NCBI RefSeq assembly: GCF_000233955.1
Contig: NZ_JH376616.1
Coordinates: 124,001 to 188,000, forward strand
Direction of reading: 5' to 3'
Source of the DNA: Paraprevotella clara YIT 11840
GTDB taxonomy: Bacteria; Bacteroidota; Bacteroidia; Bacteroidales; Bacteroidaceae
Length of the DNA stretch: 64,000 nucleotides
A program made the translations under genes and the position numbers. Shown piece after piece: positions 8,743-17,245 of the stretch; position 1 is the stretch's first letter, and each line of letters opens with the position of its first letter. The notes beneath the pieces are model-generated. The model had not been told where the DNA came from, made no database searches, and saw nothing but the letters and a program-made list of their open reading frames with translations.

Positions 8743-10776
8743 TTAAAAGAATAATCCTACGAATAAATCTATCAACTTAATGCCGACAAACGGAGCGATA
8801 AGACCGCCTACACCGTAAATCAACAAGTTGCGACGCAACAGCGCACTGGCACCTATAGGTTTGTAAGTCACACCACGCAAAGCCAACGGAATCAGGATAG
8901 GAATGATGATGGCGTTGAAGATGATAGCCGAAAGGATAGCACTTTCAGGACTGTGCAAGCCCATGATGTTCAACGGAGCCAATTGAGGAATCGTCAACAT
9001 GAACAATGCCGGAATGATGGCAAAGTACTTAGCCACGTCATTGGCAATAGAGAATGTCGTCAACGTACCACGAGTCATCAACAGTTGCTTACCGATTTCC
9101 ACGATTTCAATCAATTTGGTCGGGTCGTTGTCCAAGTCGACCATGTTACCGGCTTCCTTGGCTGCCTGAGTACCGCTGTTCATGGCCACACCCACGTTGG
9201 CTTGTGCCAATGCCGGAGCATCGTTCGTACCGTCACCCATCATAGCCACCAACTTACCGGCAGCCTGTTCTTTCTTGATGTAATTCATCTTGTCTTCCGG
9301 TTTGGCTTCAGCAATAAAGTCGTCCACACCGGCCTTCTCGGCAATATATTTGGCGGTCAACGGGTTGTCACCGGTTACCATTACCGTCTTCACACCCATC
9401 TTACGCAAACGCTCGAAACGTTCTTCGATACCCGGTTTGATAACATCTTGCAATTCGATGACACCGGCAACCTTCTTGTCGATACAAACCACCAACGGAG
9501 TACCACCGTTTGCCGAAATGGCTTGGATAATATCCTCCGTATCCTTCGGGAACTTGTTACCGGCCTCCATGGCAATACGACGGATAGCGTCGAAAGCACC
9601 CTTGCGGATTTCAGTACCGTCTTTCAAGTTGATACCAGAGCACTTCGTCTCGGCCGTAAACTTAATCATGTGTGCACCTTCGGTGTTCAGGGTACGCATA
9701 CGTACACCCATTTCACGTCCCAATTCAATGATTGACTTACCTTCCGGCGTATCATCCGATACGGAAGACATCAAACAAGCTTCGATAAACGCATGCTTAT
9801 CCATACCGGCAACCGGATAGAATTCCGTAGCCTTACGGTTACCGATTGTAATCGTACCGGTCTTGTCCAGCAACAACGTGTCGATGTCACCGGCCGTCTC
9901 CACAGCCTTACCGGATTTGGTAATCACGTTGGCACGCAAAGCACGGTCCATTCCGGCAATACCGATAGCAGAAAGCAGACCGCCGATAGTCGTAGGAATC
10001 AGGCAAACGAACAAAGAACAGAAAGCTGCAATGGTAATCACCGTATTGGAATAGTCGGCAAACGGTTTCAAGGTAATGCAGACAATCAAGAATACCAGAG
10101 TGAACACGGCCAACAATATCGTCAGGGCGATTTCATTCGGAGTCTTCTGGCGGCTTGCACCTTCTACCAAGGCAATCATCTTGTCCAAGAAGCTCTCGCC
10201 CGGCTGACTGGTCACAACGACTTTGATATGGTCGGAAAGTACCTTCGTACCACCGGTAACGGAACTCTTGTCGCCGCCTGCCTCACGGATTACCGGAGCA
10301 GATTCACCGGTAATGGCACTCTCGTCGATAGAAGCCAAACCTTCGATGATTTCACCGTCGGCCGGAATCACGTCGCCTGCCTCGCATTCAAACACATCAC
10401 CTTTCTTCAACTGTGAACTGCTCACGGTCTTGATCTGTCCGTTCACGTTCAACTTGGCCGGAGTCTCTTCACGGGTCTTGCGCAAGCTGTCGGCCTGAGC
10501 CTTACCGCGGGCTTCGGCAATCGCCTCTGCGAAATTGGCAAACAGCAAAGTCACCAACAGGATGATGAAGACCAAAAGGTTGTATGCAAAGGAACCCTGT
10601 GAATCGTTCGTAGCCGAGAAGAGGGTCACGATAAACATGATCAGAGTAGAAATCTCTACGGTGAACATGACCGGGTTCTTCACCATTATCTTGGGATTCA
10701 GCTTGACAAAAGACTGTTTCAAGCTTTCCATTACCTGATCCCTTTGGAAGAGGGAAGTATTATTGTTAGTTTTCAT
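8743..10776 (-). CDS. kdpB: K+-transporting P-type ATPase catalytic subunit KdpB
   Basis: P-type ATPase of 677 residues, normal for KdpB. Membrane helices lie at about 37-85, 215-270 and 575-677. The phosphorylated aspartate is Asp304 in DKTGT (304-308); the actuator loop TGES is at 156-159, where in E. coli KdpB a serine is an inhibitory phosphorylation site; [16 protein letters not shown] is the hinge motif. It hydrolyses ATP to drive K+ import through KdpA. The gene lies 26 bases after kdpA. Confidence 0.98.
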   Translation of the reverse strand: MKTNNNTSLFQRDQVMESLKQSFVKLNPKIMVKNPVMFTVEISTLIMFIVTLFSATNDSQGSFAYNLLVFIILLVTLLFANFAEAIAEARGKAQADSLRKTREETPAKLNVNGQIKTVSSSQLKKGDVFECEAGDVIPADGEIIEGLASIDESAITGESAPVIREAGGDKSSVTGGTKVLSDHIKVVVTSQPGESFLDKMIALVEGASRQKTPNEIALTILLAVFTLVFLIVCITLKPFADYSNTVITIAAFCSLFVCLIPTTIGGLLSAIGIAGMDRALRANVITKSGKAVETAGDIDTLLLDKTGTITIGNRKATEFYPVAGMDKHAFIEACLMSSVSDDTPEGKSIIELGREMGVRMRTLNTEGAHMIKFTAETKCSGINLKDGTEIRKGAFDAIRRIAMEAGNKFPKDTEDIIQAISANGGTPLVVCIDKKVAGVIELQDVIKPGIEERFERLRKMGVKTVMVTGDNPLTAKYIAEKAGVDDFIAEAKPEDKMNYIKKEQAAGKLVAMMGDGTNDAPALAQANVGVAMNSGTQAAKEAGNMVDLDNDPTKLIEIVEIGKQLLMTRGTLTTFSIANDVAKYFAIIPALFMLTIPQLAPLNIMGLHSPESAILSAIIFNAIIIPILIPLALRGVTYKPIGASALLRRNLLIYGVGGLIAPFVGIKLIDLFVGLFF

Positions 10777-10802
10777 ACTTTATCTTATCCTTAAATAATC
10801 TT

Positions 10803-12509
10803 TTATAAACTGAAATGTTCTGCAATCGTACTCAATGCGTGAACCGGGAAGAATGACAAGGCTGCCACGATGAAGATTACAGCGAAAGTCATCACACTGA
10901 ATGTAACGGTATCAGTCTTCAACGTACCTGCGCTTTCGGGAATATATTTCTTGCTTGCCAACAGACCGGCAATGGCCACCTGTCCTACGATAGGAATGAA
11001 ACGGCTTAAAATCAAAACGATACCGCACGCATAGTTCCAGAACCAGGTGTTATCGCCCAACCCTTCAAAACCGGAACCGTTGTTTGCAGCCACTGAGGTG
11101 AACTCATACAACATCTCGCTCAAGCCGTGGAAGCCCGGGTTGTTCAACCATCCTCCTTCATTCTCCACGAAAGCCGGAGCATGTACATACAAGTAGGCTG
11201 CCAACGCCGTACCCACAAGGATAACGAAAGGATGAAGCAATGCCACAATAGAAGCCACCTTCATTTCACGTGCCTCGACCTTGTGGCAAAGGAATTCCGG
11301 CGTACGGCCGACCATCAGGCCGCTGATAAACACTGCGATGATAATAAAGGTGAAGTAGTTCATCCATCCTACACCGACACCGCCGAACCATGTATTGATC
11401 TGCATGTTCAACATCTCCATCAAACCGGAAATCGGCATGGTTGAATCGTGCATACCGTTTACAGAACCGTTAGAAGTTACCGTGGTAACGATGCTCCACA
11501 AAGCCGTGGCACCTGCGCCCAGACGCACTTCCTTGCCTTCCATGGCACCATTGTCCTGAGCGATACCCATGGCGTCGATACGCGGATTACCGTTCATCTC
11601 CTGATATACGTTGATACATACGCCCACCAAGAAAGCGAACAACATTACGCCATAAATGGAATAACCCAGTTTTTTACGCTTGATATAGAAACCGAATGCG
11701 AAAGCCATTGCCATCGGAAGAATCAGGATGGACCAGCATTCCGTCATGTTGGACAAATAAGTCGGGTTTTCCAACGGATGAGAAGAGTTACAACCGAAGT
11801 AACCACCACCGTTCGTACCTAACTGTTTGATAGGAACGATTGCAGCCGTAGGACCTTGTGAGACATTCTGCGTTGCACCTTCCATTGTGGTAATTTCCAT
11901 CTTTCCGTCGAAGCCCATCGGAGTTCCCTGAGTAATCAAGATAAAGCCTACGATTAAGGAAAGAGGGAACAAAATACGGGTACAGCTCAATACCAAGTAT
12001 TTCCAGAAGTTACCGATAGTCTTCGTAGTCTTTTCTCCCAACGCCTTCATGATACCGGCCATAGCAGCCATACCGGTTCCTGCTGTTACGAACTGGAATA
12101 ACATGATGACGAACAACTGAGTCAAATAAGTCAATCCTGTCTCACCGCTATAGTGCTGCTCGTTACAGTTCACCATGAATGAAATACAAGTATTGAATGC
12201 CTGATGGGCTGTCTGTCCGGCGTTTCCATCCGGGTTTAACGGAAGATAACCTTGAAGCACCAACAAAAGCATACCCCAAATGAACCAAAAGAGGTTCACG
12301 ATTAATAATGCACGCAAGAATTGTTTCCAATTCATCTCCTCTTCGGGGTTGATACCGGAGAAACGATAAATAGCCGTTTCTATCGGTTTCATAAAATCCA
12401 AGCACGTCTTTTTACCTTTATATACGTTAGCGATATACTTTCCGAGCGGATAGCTCAATACCACCAACAGTACAATCTGTGCAACTACACCTAAAATTTC
12501 TGTATTCAT
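10803..12509 (-). CDS. kdpA: K+-transporting ATPase channel subunit KdpA
   Basis: Polytopic membrane protein of 568 residues, the normal KdpA size, with about ten helices. The pore segment NGGGYFGCNSSHPLENPT matches the family's selectivity-filter region, and AANNGSGFEGLG is another conserved pore loop. It binds and translocates K+ within KdpFABC. It begins 27 bases after the kdpF stop and is clearly in one operon with kdpF, kdpB and kdpC. Confidence 0.98.
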   Translation of the reverse strand: MNTEILGVVAQIVLLVVLSYPLGKYIANVYKGKKTCLDFMKPIETAIYRFSGINPEEEMNWKQFLRALLIVNLFWFIWGMLLLVLQGYLPLNPDGNAGQTAHQAFNTCISFMVNCNEQHYSGETGLTYLTQLFVIMLFQFVTAGTGMAAMAGIMKALGEKTTKTIGNFWKYLVLSCTRILFPLSLIVGFILITQGTPMGFDGKMEITTMEGATQNVSQGPTAAIVPIKQLGTNGGGYFGCNSSHPLENPTYLSNMTECWSILILPMAMAFAFGFYIKRKKLGYSIYGVMLFAFLVGVCINVYQEMNGNPRIDAMGIAQDNGAMEGKEVRLGAGATALWSIVTTVTSNGSVNGMHDSTMPISGLMEMLNMQINTWFGGVGVGWMNYFTFIIIAVFISGLMVGRTPEFLCHKVEAREMKVASIVALLHPFVILVGTALAAYLYVHAPAFVENEGGWLNNPGFHGLSEMLYEFTSVAANNGSGFEGLGDNTWFWNYACGIVLILSRFIPIVGQVAIAGLLASKKYIPESAGTLKTDTVTFSVMTFAVIFIVAALSFFPVHALSTIAEHFSL

Positions 12510-12536
12510 AATACTGCTAAATCAAAAAAATATTTT

Positions 12537-12617
12537 TTAGAACTTTTCCGGCTTGACGAGCACATACATCAAATAGCCGAACATCACTACACTGACAACA
12601 AATAACGCTGTGTACAT
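12537..12617 (-). CDS. kdpF: KdpF, 26-residue membrane peptide
   Basis: A 27-codon reading frame (26 residues) directly before kdpA. It starts MYTALFVVSVVMFGYLMYVL and ends with a short charged tail (VKPEKF), the one-helix-plus-KPE pattern of KdpF, a stabilising lipid-like subunit of the Kdp complex. It starts at ATG 12615-12617 and ends at TAA 12537-12539. Position and sequence both support the call. Confidence 0.85.
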   Translation of the reverse strand: MYTALFVVSVVMFGYLMYVLVKPEKF

Positions 12618-12636
12618 AATACCTACTTTTTAAAAA

Positions 12637-12735
12637 TTAAATCTTCTCAAACCAATCCACACATTTCCAGAACAACCAGAAACACAAAAAGCCGCTCACC
12701 AAGCAGGCCAAAAAACCAAATGAAAATAATTCCAT
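12637..12735 (-). CDS. 32-residue hydrophobic peptide upstream of kdpF
   Basis: A frame of 33 codons from ATG 12733-12735 to TAA 12637-12639. It begins MELFSFGFLACLVSGFLC and continues through an aromatic membrane helix (FWLFWKCVDWF) to a charged end. It lies 19 bases before kdpF and would be the first gene of the kdp transcript. It is too short for usual gene callers. I recognise no family; it could be a second small Kdp accessory subunit or a leader peptide. The reading frame, position and single-helix character support it, but translation is unproven. Confidence 0.55.
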   Translation of the reverse strand: MELFSFGFLACLVSGFLCFWLFWKCVDWFEKI

Positions 12736-12783
12736 AATACTTTTGTTTTTTAATTAATACTATAACTTATCGCCATACCATTA

Positions 12784-12800
12784 GACCAAAAGTATGCCAA
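12784..12800 (-). promoter_or_regulatory. Candidate kdp promoter: sigma-54-like element overlapping a -7 box
   Basis: On the minus strand this reads TTGGCATACTTTTGGTC. TTGGCA fits a sigma-54 -24 element, and ten bases after its GG comes GT where GC is expected, so the -12 element is imperfect. The same bases contain TACTTTTG (12787-12794), a match to the Bacteroidetes -7 box, but no TTG lies 20 bases upstream. An activator-dependent promoter is likely either way; a sigma-54 one would fit the NtrC-type regulator nearby. Confidence 0.4.
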
Positions 12801-12882
12801 AAAACATAGTTTATCCCCTACTATACTGTTTTACAAACACATAACGTCTTATCATGATTCTCTATACAGAGAAAACCTTCTT

Positions 12883-12917
12883 CCATTTTGAAAAAACACC
12901 TCTCCGATTTGAAAAAG
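12883..12917. promoter_or_regulatory. Paired direct repeat A, candidate activator binding site
   Basis: Two 14-bp units, CCATTTTGAAAAAA (12883-12896) and CCGATTTGAAAAAG (12904-12917), start 21 bp apart, two helical turns. They are about 85-135 bp upstream of the candidate kdp promoter, the usual distance for enhancer sites of NtrC-type regulators. A very similar pair occurs at 13167-13200. Confidence 0.45.
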
Positions 12918-13060
12918 GATAAACTCTCTTTATATTCATATACCTTATTATATATAAACCTCTCCCCACCTTCCACTTCCTCTCCCTACCGCTACTTATT
13001 CCTACCCACAGTGTCCCGCTCCGCTTTTCTCCCCCGTCTTTATGTTCCGGCACGGTGGTA

Positions 13061-13076
13061 TCATATATGTATATGA
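13061..13076. repeat. Short palindrome in the regulatory region
   Basis: TCATATATGTATATGA has perfect 7-bp arms around TG. It could be an operator, but AT-rich palindromes also occur by chance. Confidence 0.25.
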
Positions 13077-13166
13077 AATAACAGTTATCAAACGAAAGAG
13101 CATGAAAAGATAAAAAAGAACTGATTTACAAAAGGTTGAATACATTCCGCAAAAAGTTTCACCCTT

Positions 13167-13200
13167 TCATTTTGGAAAAATCCCTTCCAATTTGAGAAAG
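13167..13200. promoter_or_regulatory. Paired direct repeat B, candidate activator binding site
   Basis: Two units, TCATTTTGGAAAAA (13167-13180) and CCAATTTGAGAAAG (13187-13200), start 20 bp apart and match repeat A. The pair ends 46 bases before the aspartokinase-like start codon, so it may control that gene or act at a distance on kdp. Confidence 0.45.
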
Positions 13201-13246
13201 AAAAAGAAGAATAAAACCAAAACAAGAAATTAATAAATAGAAAAAT

Positions 13247-14617
13247 ATGAAAATTTATAGTTTTGAAGCTATCACATCCATTGAAGATGTCCGGCAAATA
13301 CCGTCGTACGTCCCTTTAGGAGAGCAGTCTATTCTCATCCCTCCGTCCTTTCCGTGGATTAAAGACAAACTCCAGGACATCGCCATTTCGCTGTACAATT
13401 TCGACTGGGAAAAGCTCCCGACCCTGATTGACGCGCTGAAAACAAAAACCTTCGAGTTCACATCTCAACTTACAGGTGCCACGGAGAACAGCCCTGCCAC
13501 AATCTCGATTATAGAGAACCTCTTCCAATCCCTCCATTCGTTCGTCAACCGTCCGTTAAACCAAATCAAAGACAAAGAGCTTCTCTCTTTCACCGAACGC
13601 CTTTCAGGTCTCATCATCTATTCTTACTTTAAAACCCTGAAAGTGAATGTATCCCTCTTAGACCCTTCGCTTTTCGTATGTATCGGCAGCAATTCAAAGA
13701 TAGACTCTGAAAAAAGCGCCGAATGCCTCCGGACACTCATACAGGACCAAGATGCAATCGTCAGCATTCTCCCCGCCCGCATCTGCAAGAACGGCCTCGA
13801 AGAGACGATACTGATGCCCGCAAAGCTCCATACGCTTTATGCGACCCACATGGCAACCTTGTTCCATGCCGAGGAACTTACATTTTATACCACGAAACAA
13901 ATGTCTTCGGCTTCACCCGACGAAGACGTATGCAGTCAGTTCAAAGACTATACCATCACATATAACGAAGCCAAAAGCATCATCAATGCCGGCTTCAACC
14001 TGATTCCGAAAGCTTGTCTGGATTTAGCCGGACAACACGGAATCAACCTACGTATATCCAATTATTATAATCCCAATAAACAAACAATCACTATTACAAA
14101 AACATCAACCATGAACCAGATTAAAGCAGTTGTTACACGGAAAAATGCAGATTATTTACAGATCCATTCATCAGGAAACCTCATGCCGTTTCAGTTCCTG
14201 ACCAAAGTGATGGCCGTCTGTGGGGACTTCAAGACTCCCATACACCTCATTTCCTCTTCCAGTGTCAATATCTCCATGGCCGTGGAACTGAGTTCCGAGA
14301 CTTTCCACCAAATGGAAAACCAACTGTCCCAATTCGCTTCCGTCAGTGTGGAAAAAGACATTTCCGTCATCCATATCATCGGCCAGTTCGACCAAGAAAA
14401 GGAAAACATGGAAGTCAAAGTCATCGATCTGCTTAAAGACATCCCCATCCTGATGATTTCATACGGAAGCGACAACAACAGCGTGTCTGTTGTCGTGAGC
14501 AAAGACATGGGCGAAAAAGCACAGGCCATCTTGATGGACAATTTCGCCGGACAAGATTTCATGAAAAGAAACGTCGCTCCGCGCTTCCGCGAGGCTTATA
14601 GTGCCATGAGCATCTGA
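13247..14617 (+). CDS. Aspartokinase-like protein with degenerate kinase domain and two ACT domains
   Basis: Protein of 456 residues, the length of a LysC-type aspartokinase. Residues about 235-290 (TYNEAKSIINAGFNLIPKA onward) align with the C-terminal part of the kinase fold, and 300-456 form two ACT domains; ILMISYGSDNNSVSVVVSK resembles the end of the LysC regulatory region. The nucleotide-binding KFGGTS motif is replaced by KIYSFEAITS, and the GRGGSD-type loop is not visible, so catalysis is doubtful. It may be an amino-acid-sensing pseudoenzyme. It is transcribed away from kdpFABC and stands alone between a regulatory region and a terminator. The start is ATG 13247, with an A-rich leader. 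A divergent but active kinase cannot be excluded. Confidence 0.7.
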   Translation: MKIYSFEAITSIEDVRQIPSYVPLGEQSILIPPSFPWIKDKLQDIAISLYNFDWEKLPTLIDALKTKTFEFTSQLTGATENSPATISIIENLFQSLHSFVNRPLNQIKDKELLSFTERLSGLIIYSYFKTLKVNVSLLDPSLFVCIGSNSKIDSEKSAECLRTLIQDQDAIVSILPARICKNGLEETILMPAKLHTLYATHMATLFHAEELTFYTTKQMSSASPDEDVCSQFKDYTITYNEAKSIINAGFNLIPKACLDLAGQHGINLRISNYYNPNKQTITITKTSTMNQIKAVVTRKNADYLQIHSSGNLMPFQFLTKVMAVCGDFKTPIHLISSSSVNISMAVELSSETFHQMENQLSQFASVSVEKDISVIHIIGQFDQEKENMEVKVIDLLKDIPILMISYGSDNNSVSVVVSKDMGEKAQAILMDNFAGQDFMKRNVAPRFREAYSAMSI

Positions 14618-14650
14618 CCCATCTCAATATAATCTGTAGAACTAAGCCCG

Positions 14651-14711
14651 AAGACGGCTGCCAGACCCAAGGAATGATAAAAAGTTCTTATAGTTTGGCA
14701 CCGTCTTTTGA
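14651..14711 (+). terminator. Terminator after the aspartokinase-like gene
   Basis: Interrupted inverted repeat: AAGACGG and TGCCA at 14651-14662 pair with TGGCA and CCGTCTT at 14696-14707, followed by TTTTG. It lies 34 bases after the stop codon. Confidence 0.6.
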
Positions 14712-14728
14712 TTCGTAAATCACCTTGC

Positions 14729-14794
14729 GCAGAACTGAAAATCATTCTCAGGAGAACGAAAAATCAATCTCTTGAGAATGATTTTCAGTTCTGC
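14729..14794. repeat. Perfect 22-bp inverted repeat with 22-base spacer
   Basis: Arms 14729-14750 and 14773-14794 are perfect reverse complements; the spacer is partly self-complementary as well. It has no following T run, so it is not a typical terminator. A second long palindrome of related character (both contain GAGAATG) lies at 31180-31239. It may be a dispersed palindromic element. Confidence 0.7.
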
Positions 14795-14951
14795 AGTGAT
14801 TGATTTTACAAGATTTCCATCCTAAATCTCACATTCGCAGAGAAGTCTTTAATTCGCTGATATAAAAGATTTTAAACTCTATATCGCATGACATGAAAAC
14901 GAATATTCCGACAGGTACGAAGTGCCGTTACGTCAACAATAAAGAAATAAG

Positions 14952-14978
14952 ACAAAAAAAGAGGCGTGAAGCCTCTTA
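14952..14978 (-). terminator. Terminator overlapping the response regulator stop codon
   Basis: Stem AAGAGGC/GCCTCTT (14959-14965 with 14971-14977) with a 5-base loop, followed on the minus strand by seven T residues. The stop codon TAA (14976-14978) sits at the stem base. Confidence 0.75.
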
Positions 14979-16325
14979 GATATTAATACCGTACTCTTCT
15001 ATCTTCCGATAGAGGGTGGTCAATCCTATTTTCAGGAGCCGGGCCGCCTCGGCCTTATTCCCTTTCGTGTACTGTAATACACGTTGGATATGACGATGCT
15101 CCGCCTCCGCCAGTTCAAAATCGTCACCGTCGGCAGCCGAGCCGGATAAAGTGGACGACCTGAAATCAAGAGGCATGTCATCCAACGTGATGTAGTCGTC
15201 GCAGATAATCAACGCACGCTCTATCACGTTACGCAACTCACGTACGTTTCCCGGCCAGGCATACGACTGCATCCAAGCTTGGCAATCCGCCGCAAATCCC
15301 TTGACCTGTTTTCCCATTTTGGCGGCAAAAAACTTCAGGAAAGCTGCGGCCAGTTCCGGTATATCCTCCCTGCGCTCGCGTAAGGGCGGCAGATGGAGGT
15401 GGAAAACGGACAAGCGGAAATACAAATCTTCCCGGAAATTACTGTTCGCTATCTCTTCTTTCAAGTTGCGGTTGGTGGCCGACACGATACGCACGTCTAT
15501 TTTCGTGGGTTTCGTATCCCCCACCTTTATATATTCCCCTGTTTCGAGCACGCGCAAGAGTTTGGCCTGCAAGCCGTACGCCATCTCCCCTATCTCGTCC
15601 AGAAATATCGTGCCGTGGTTGGCCTCTTCAAACAGTCCTTTCTTGTCCTTCAAAGCCCCGGTGAAAGCCCCGGCCTTATGCCCGAATATCTCGCTTTCCA
15701 ACAATTCTTTGCTGAAAGCGGAACAGTTGATGGCCACGAACGGCTGCTTGGCACGCGCGCTTCCGTTATGAATGGCCTGTGCGAATACCTCTTTTCCCGT
15801 CCCCGTCTCGCCCGTAAGCAGCACCGGCACGTCTGTCACGGCCACTTTGCGAGCCAACTGTATCACTTGCTGCAAACCTCGCGAATGTCCCAAGACAGTG
15901 TCGAAGGCCGATTCACGAACCGGCACGACAGTGCTCCCCGAAGGCTGCGCCGGCCGGCTGTTGATTTTCTCCATGGCACGGCTGATTATCGGTATGATCT
16001 TATTGTTGTCATCCCCTTTGGTAATGTAGTCGAATGCGCCGTTTTTGATAGCCTGTACCCCGTCCGGGATATTTCCGTGAGCCGTCAGGAGGATGACCTC
16101 TGTTTCGGGTTGCAGTTCTTTTATCTCCTTTACCATCTCCACCCCGTTGCCATCGGGCAAAAACACATCGCACAATACCAGTTGCGGCGTTTTGGCCGTG
16201 AGCAGCTTCAGGCCCGAGGCACGATCGGCCGCCTGGAACACCTCATAACCTTCCAGTTCCATCATGCGTGCCAGCAATTTCCGTATGATGGGTTCGTCAT
16301 CTATAATCAGTATCGTATTCATCAT
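14976..16325 (-). CDS. NtrC-family sigma-54-dependent response regulator
   Basis: Regulator of 449 residues. The receiver domain (about 3-118) has Asp53 in VLCDVFLPD; the AAA+ domain (about 140-370) has Walker A GETGTGKE (172-179) and an intact GAFTGA loop (219-224) that contacts sigma-54; a Fis-type helix-turn-helix ends the protein (about 405-446, NKAEAARLLKIGLTTLYRKI). It activates sigma-54 promoters when phosphorylated. No kinase is adjacent; the nearest same-strand orphan kinase is at 325-1800, at the other end of the kdp/trehalose cluster, and no KdpE (OmpR-type) regulator is present. I infer that it replaces KdpE here. Confidence 0.93.
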   Translation of the reverse strand: MMNTILIIDDEPIIRKLLARMMELEGYEVFQAADRASGLKLLTAKTPQLVLCDVFLPDGNGVEMVKEIKELQPETEVILLTAHGNIPDGVQAIKNGAFDYITKGDDNNKIIPIISRAMEKINSRPAQPSGSTVVPVRESAFDTVLGHSRGLQQVIQLARKVAVTDVPVLLTGETGTGKEVFAQAIHNGSARAKQPFVAINCSAFSKELLESEIFGHKAGAFTGALKDKKGLFEEANHGTIFLDEIGEMAYGLQAKLLRVLETGEYIKVGDTKPTKIDVRIVSATNRNLKEEIANSNFREDLYFRLSVFHLHLPPLRERREDIPELAAAFLKFFAAKMGKQVKGFAADCQAWMQSYAWPGNVRELRNVIERALIICDDYITLDDMPLDFRSSTLSGSAADGDDFELAEAEHRHIQRVLQYTKGNKAEAARLLKIGLTTLYRKIEEYGINI

Positions 16326-16496
16326 CTCACAAGGACGTAAATAAAATTAAACAGGGGGTATTCATCTTCGCTTTACGGAAACAAAAGTACAAAAAAATAT
16401 CGGTTAAATCACCATTCGATAGGAAATTAGCGTCGTTCACGGCCCGCCCGGACACCACAGGAAGAAGGGCGGCGGTAAAATCGTCTTTTTTAGGTA

Positions 16497-16527
16497 TTGC
16501 ACCGACTGATAATCCATCCTAATTTTG
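16497..16527 (+). promoter_or_regulatory. Bacteroidetes-type promoter of the tetR-like gene
   Basis: TTG (16497-16499), 20 bases, then TAATTTTG (16520-16527). Transcription would begin near 16534, so the in-frame ATG at 16497 cannot be the start codon. Confidence 0.65.
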
Positions 16528-16541
16528 TACGACAAACAGAC

Positions 16542-17159
16542 ATGCCTATGCAAACGGTAAAAGACCATATCAAAAGCGACATTCTGCAATCGGCGGCCAC
16601 CTTGTTTCTGGAAAAAGGTTACCTGAAGGTGCCGATGCGGGAAATCGCGCACAAATCGGGGGTAGGATTGAGCAATATATACAATTACTTTTCTTGCAAG
16701 GACGACATCTTTGTCCAAATCGTGACTCCGGCCGTGCGCACTTTCGAGAATATGCTGGACGAGCATCACGGGCGGCGCGGAACCGACATCATGGCCATGT
16801 GCGACAGGGATTACTTCAAATATATGGTAGCCGAATACACTTCGTTCATCCATCGGCATCGCGACTTACTGCTGCTGCTGCTTTTCCGCTCGCAAGGCTC
16901 TTCCTTGGAAAACTACAAAGAAGAGTTTGCACGGAAGTCGACGGCACTGGTCAAAGAATATTTCACACTCATGAAACATAAGCATCCGCAACTGGAGACC
17001 GACATTTCGGACTTTTCCATACGTATGCATACGGTGTGGATGTTTGCCTTGTTTGAAGAACTTCTCATGCGGCGGGTCAAACCGGATGAGATAGAAAAGG
17101 TCGTCACCGAATATATGACCATCGAGGTGGCCGGATGGAGGGAACTTATGAAAATATAA
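16542..17159 (+). CDS. TetR/AcrR-family transcriptional regulator
   Basis: Regulator of about 205 residues (203 if the next ATG, 16548, is used). The N-terminal helix-turn-helix reads ILQSAATLFLEKGYLKVP then MREIAHKSGVGLSNIYNYF, the classic TetR pattern; the ligand-binding helices are unlike any I can name. The start was chosen because a promoter at 16497-16527 lies upstream. It precedes two methyltransferases and an ABC transporter pair on the same strand, but its own terminator (17138-17174) separates it, so it probably controls them in trans, as TetR proteins often do for exporters. Confidence 0.88.
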   Translation: MPMQTVKDHIKSDILQSAATLFLEKGYLKVPMREIAHKSGVGLSNIYNYFSCKDDIFVQIVTPAVRTFENMLDEHHGRRGTDIMAMCDRDYFKYMVAEYTSFIHRHRDLLLLLLFRSQGSSLENYKEEFARKSTALVKEYFTLMKHKHPQLETDISDFSIRMHTVWMFALFEELLMRRVKPDEIEKVVTEYMTIEVAGWRELMKI

Positions 17160-17174
17160 GTTCCCTCTTTTTTT
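17138..17174 (+). terminator. Intrinsic terminator overlapping the end of the tetR-like gene
   Basis: Stem arms 17138-17149 and 17156-17167 with a small loop, followed by TTTTTTT. The TAA stop (17157-17159) is inside the stem, so termination is tightly coupled to the end of translation. Confidence 0.8.
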
Positions 17175-17245
17175 GAACAAATCGGAATAGCGTTCGTTTT
17201 TGAACTGCTTCCCGCGAAAGTCTGACTGTTAATAAAAATAAGATT

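Larger units (their letters stand above)
12736..13246. other. Long intergenic region between kdpF peptide gene and aspartokinase-like gene
   Basis: No protein gene is supported in these 511 bases. The region holds the candidate kdp promoter (12784-12800), paired direct repeats at 12883-12917 and 13167-13200, a pyrimidine-rich stretch on the plus strand (about 12953-13040) and a small palindrome TCATATATGTATATGA (13061-13076). It looks like a two-way regulatory region serving the divergent kdp and aspartokinase-like genes. Confidence 0.5.
14618..14975. other. Intergenic region with terminators and a long palindrome
   Basis: These 358 bases between convergent genes contain no supported gene. 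They hold the terminator at 14651-14711, the long inverted repeat at 14729-14794 and the terminator of the response regulator gene at 14952-14978. The remainder (about 14795-14950) shows nothing I can interpret. Confidence 0.5.

Noticed and set aside
12953-13040. Pyrimidine-rich stretch as a possible repeat array or structured RNA
   Set aside because: No repeated units and no stable fold by eye; treated only as part of the intergenic region.
14695-14711. TTGGCACCG looks like a sigma-54 -24 element
   Set aside because: There is no GC at the right distance, and the bases are the descending arm of a terminator.
16497-16541. Upstream start codon of the TetR-type gene
   Set aside because: It coincides with the TTG of a good promoter, and transcription should start after it.
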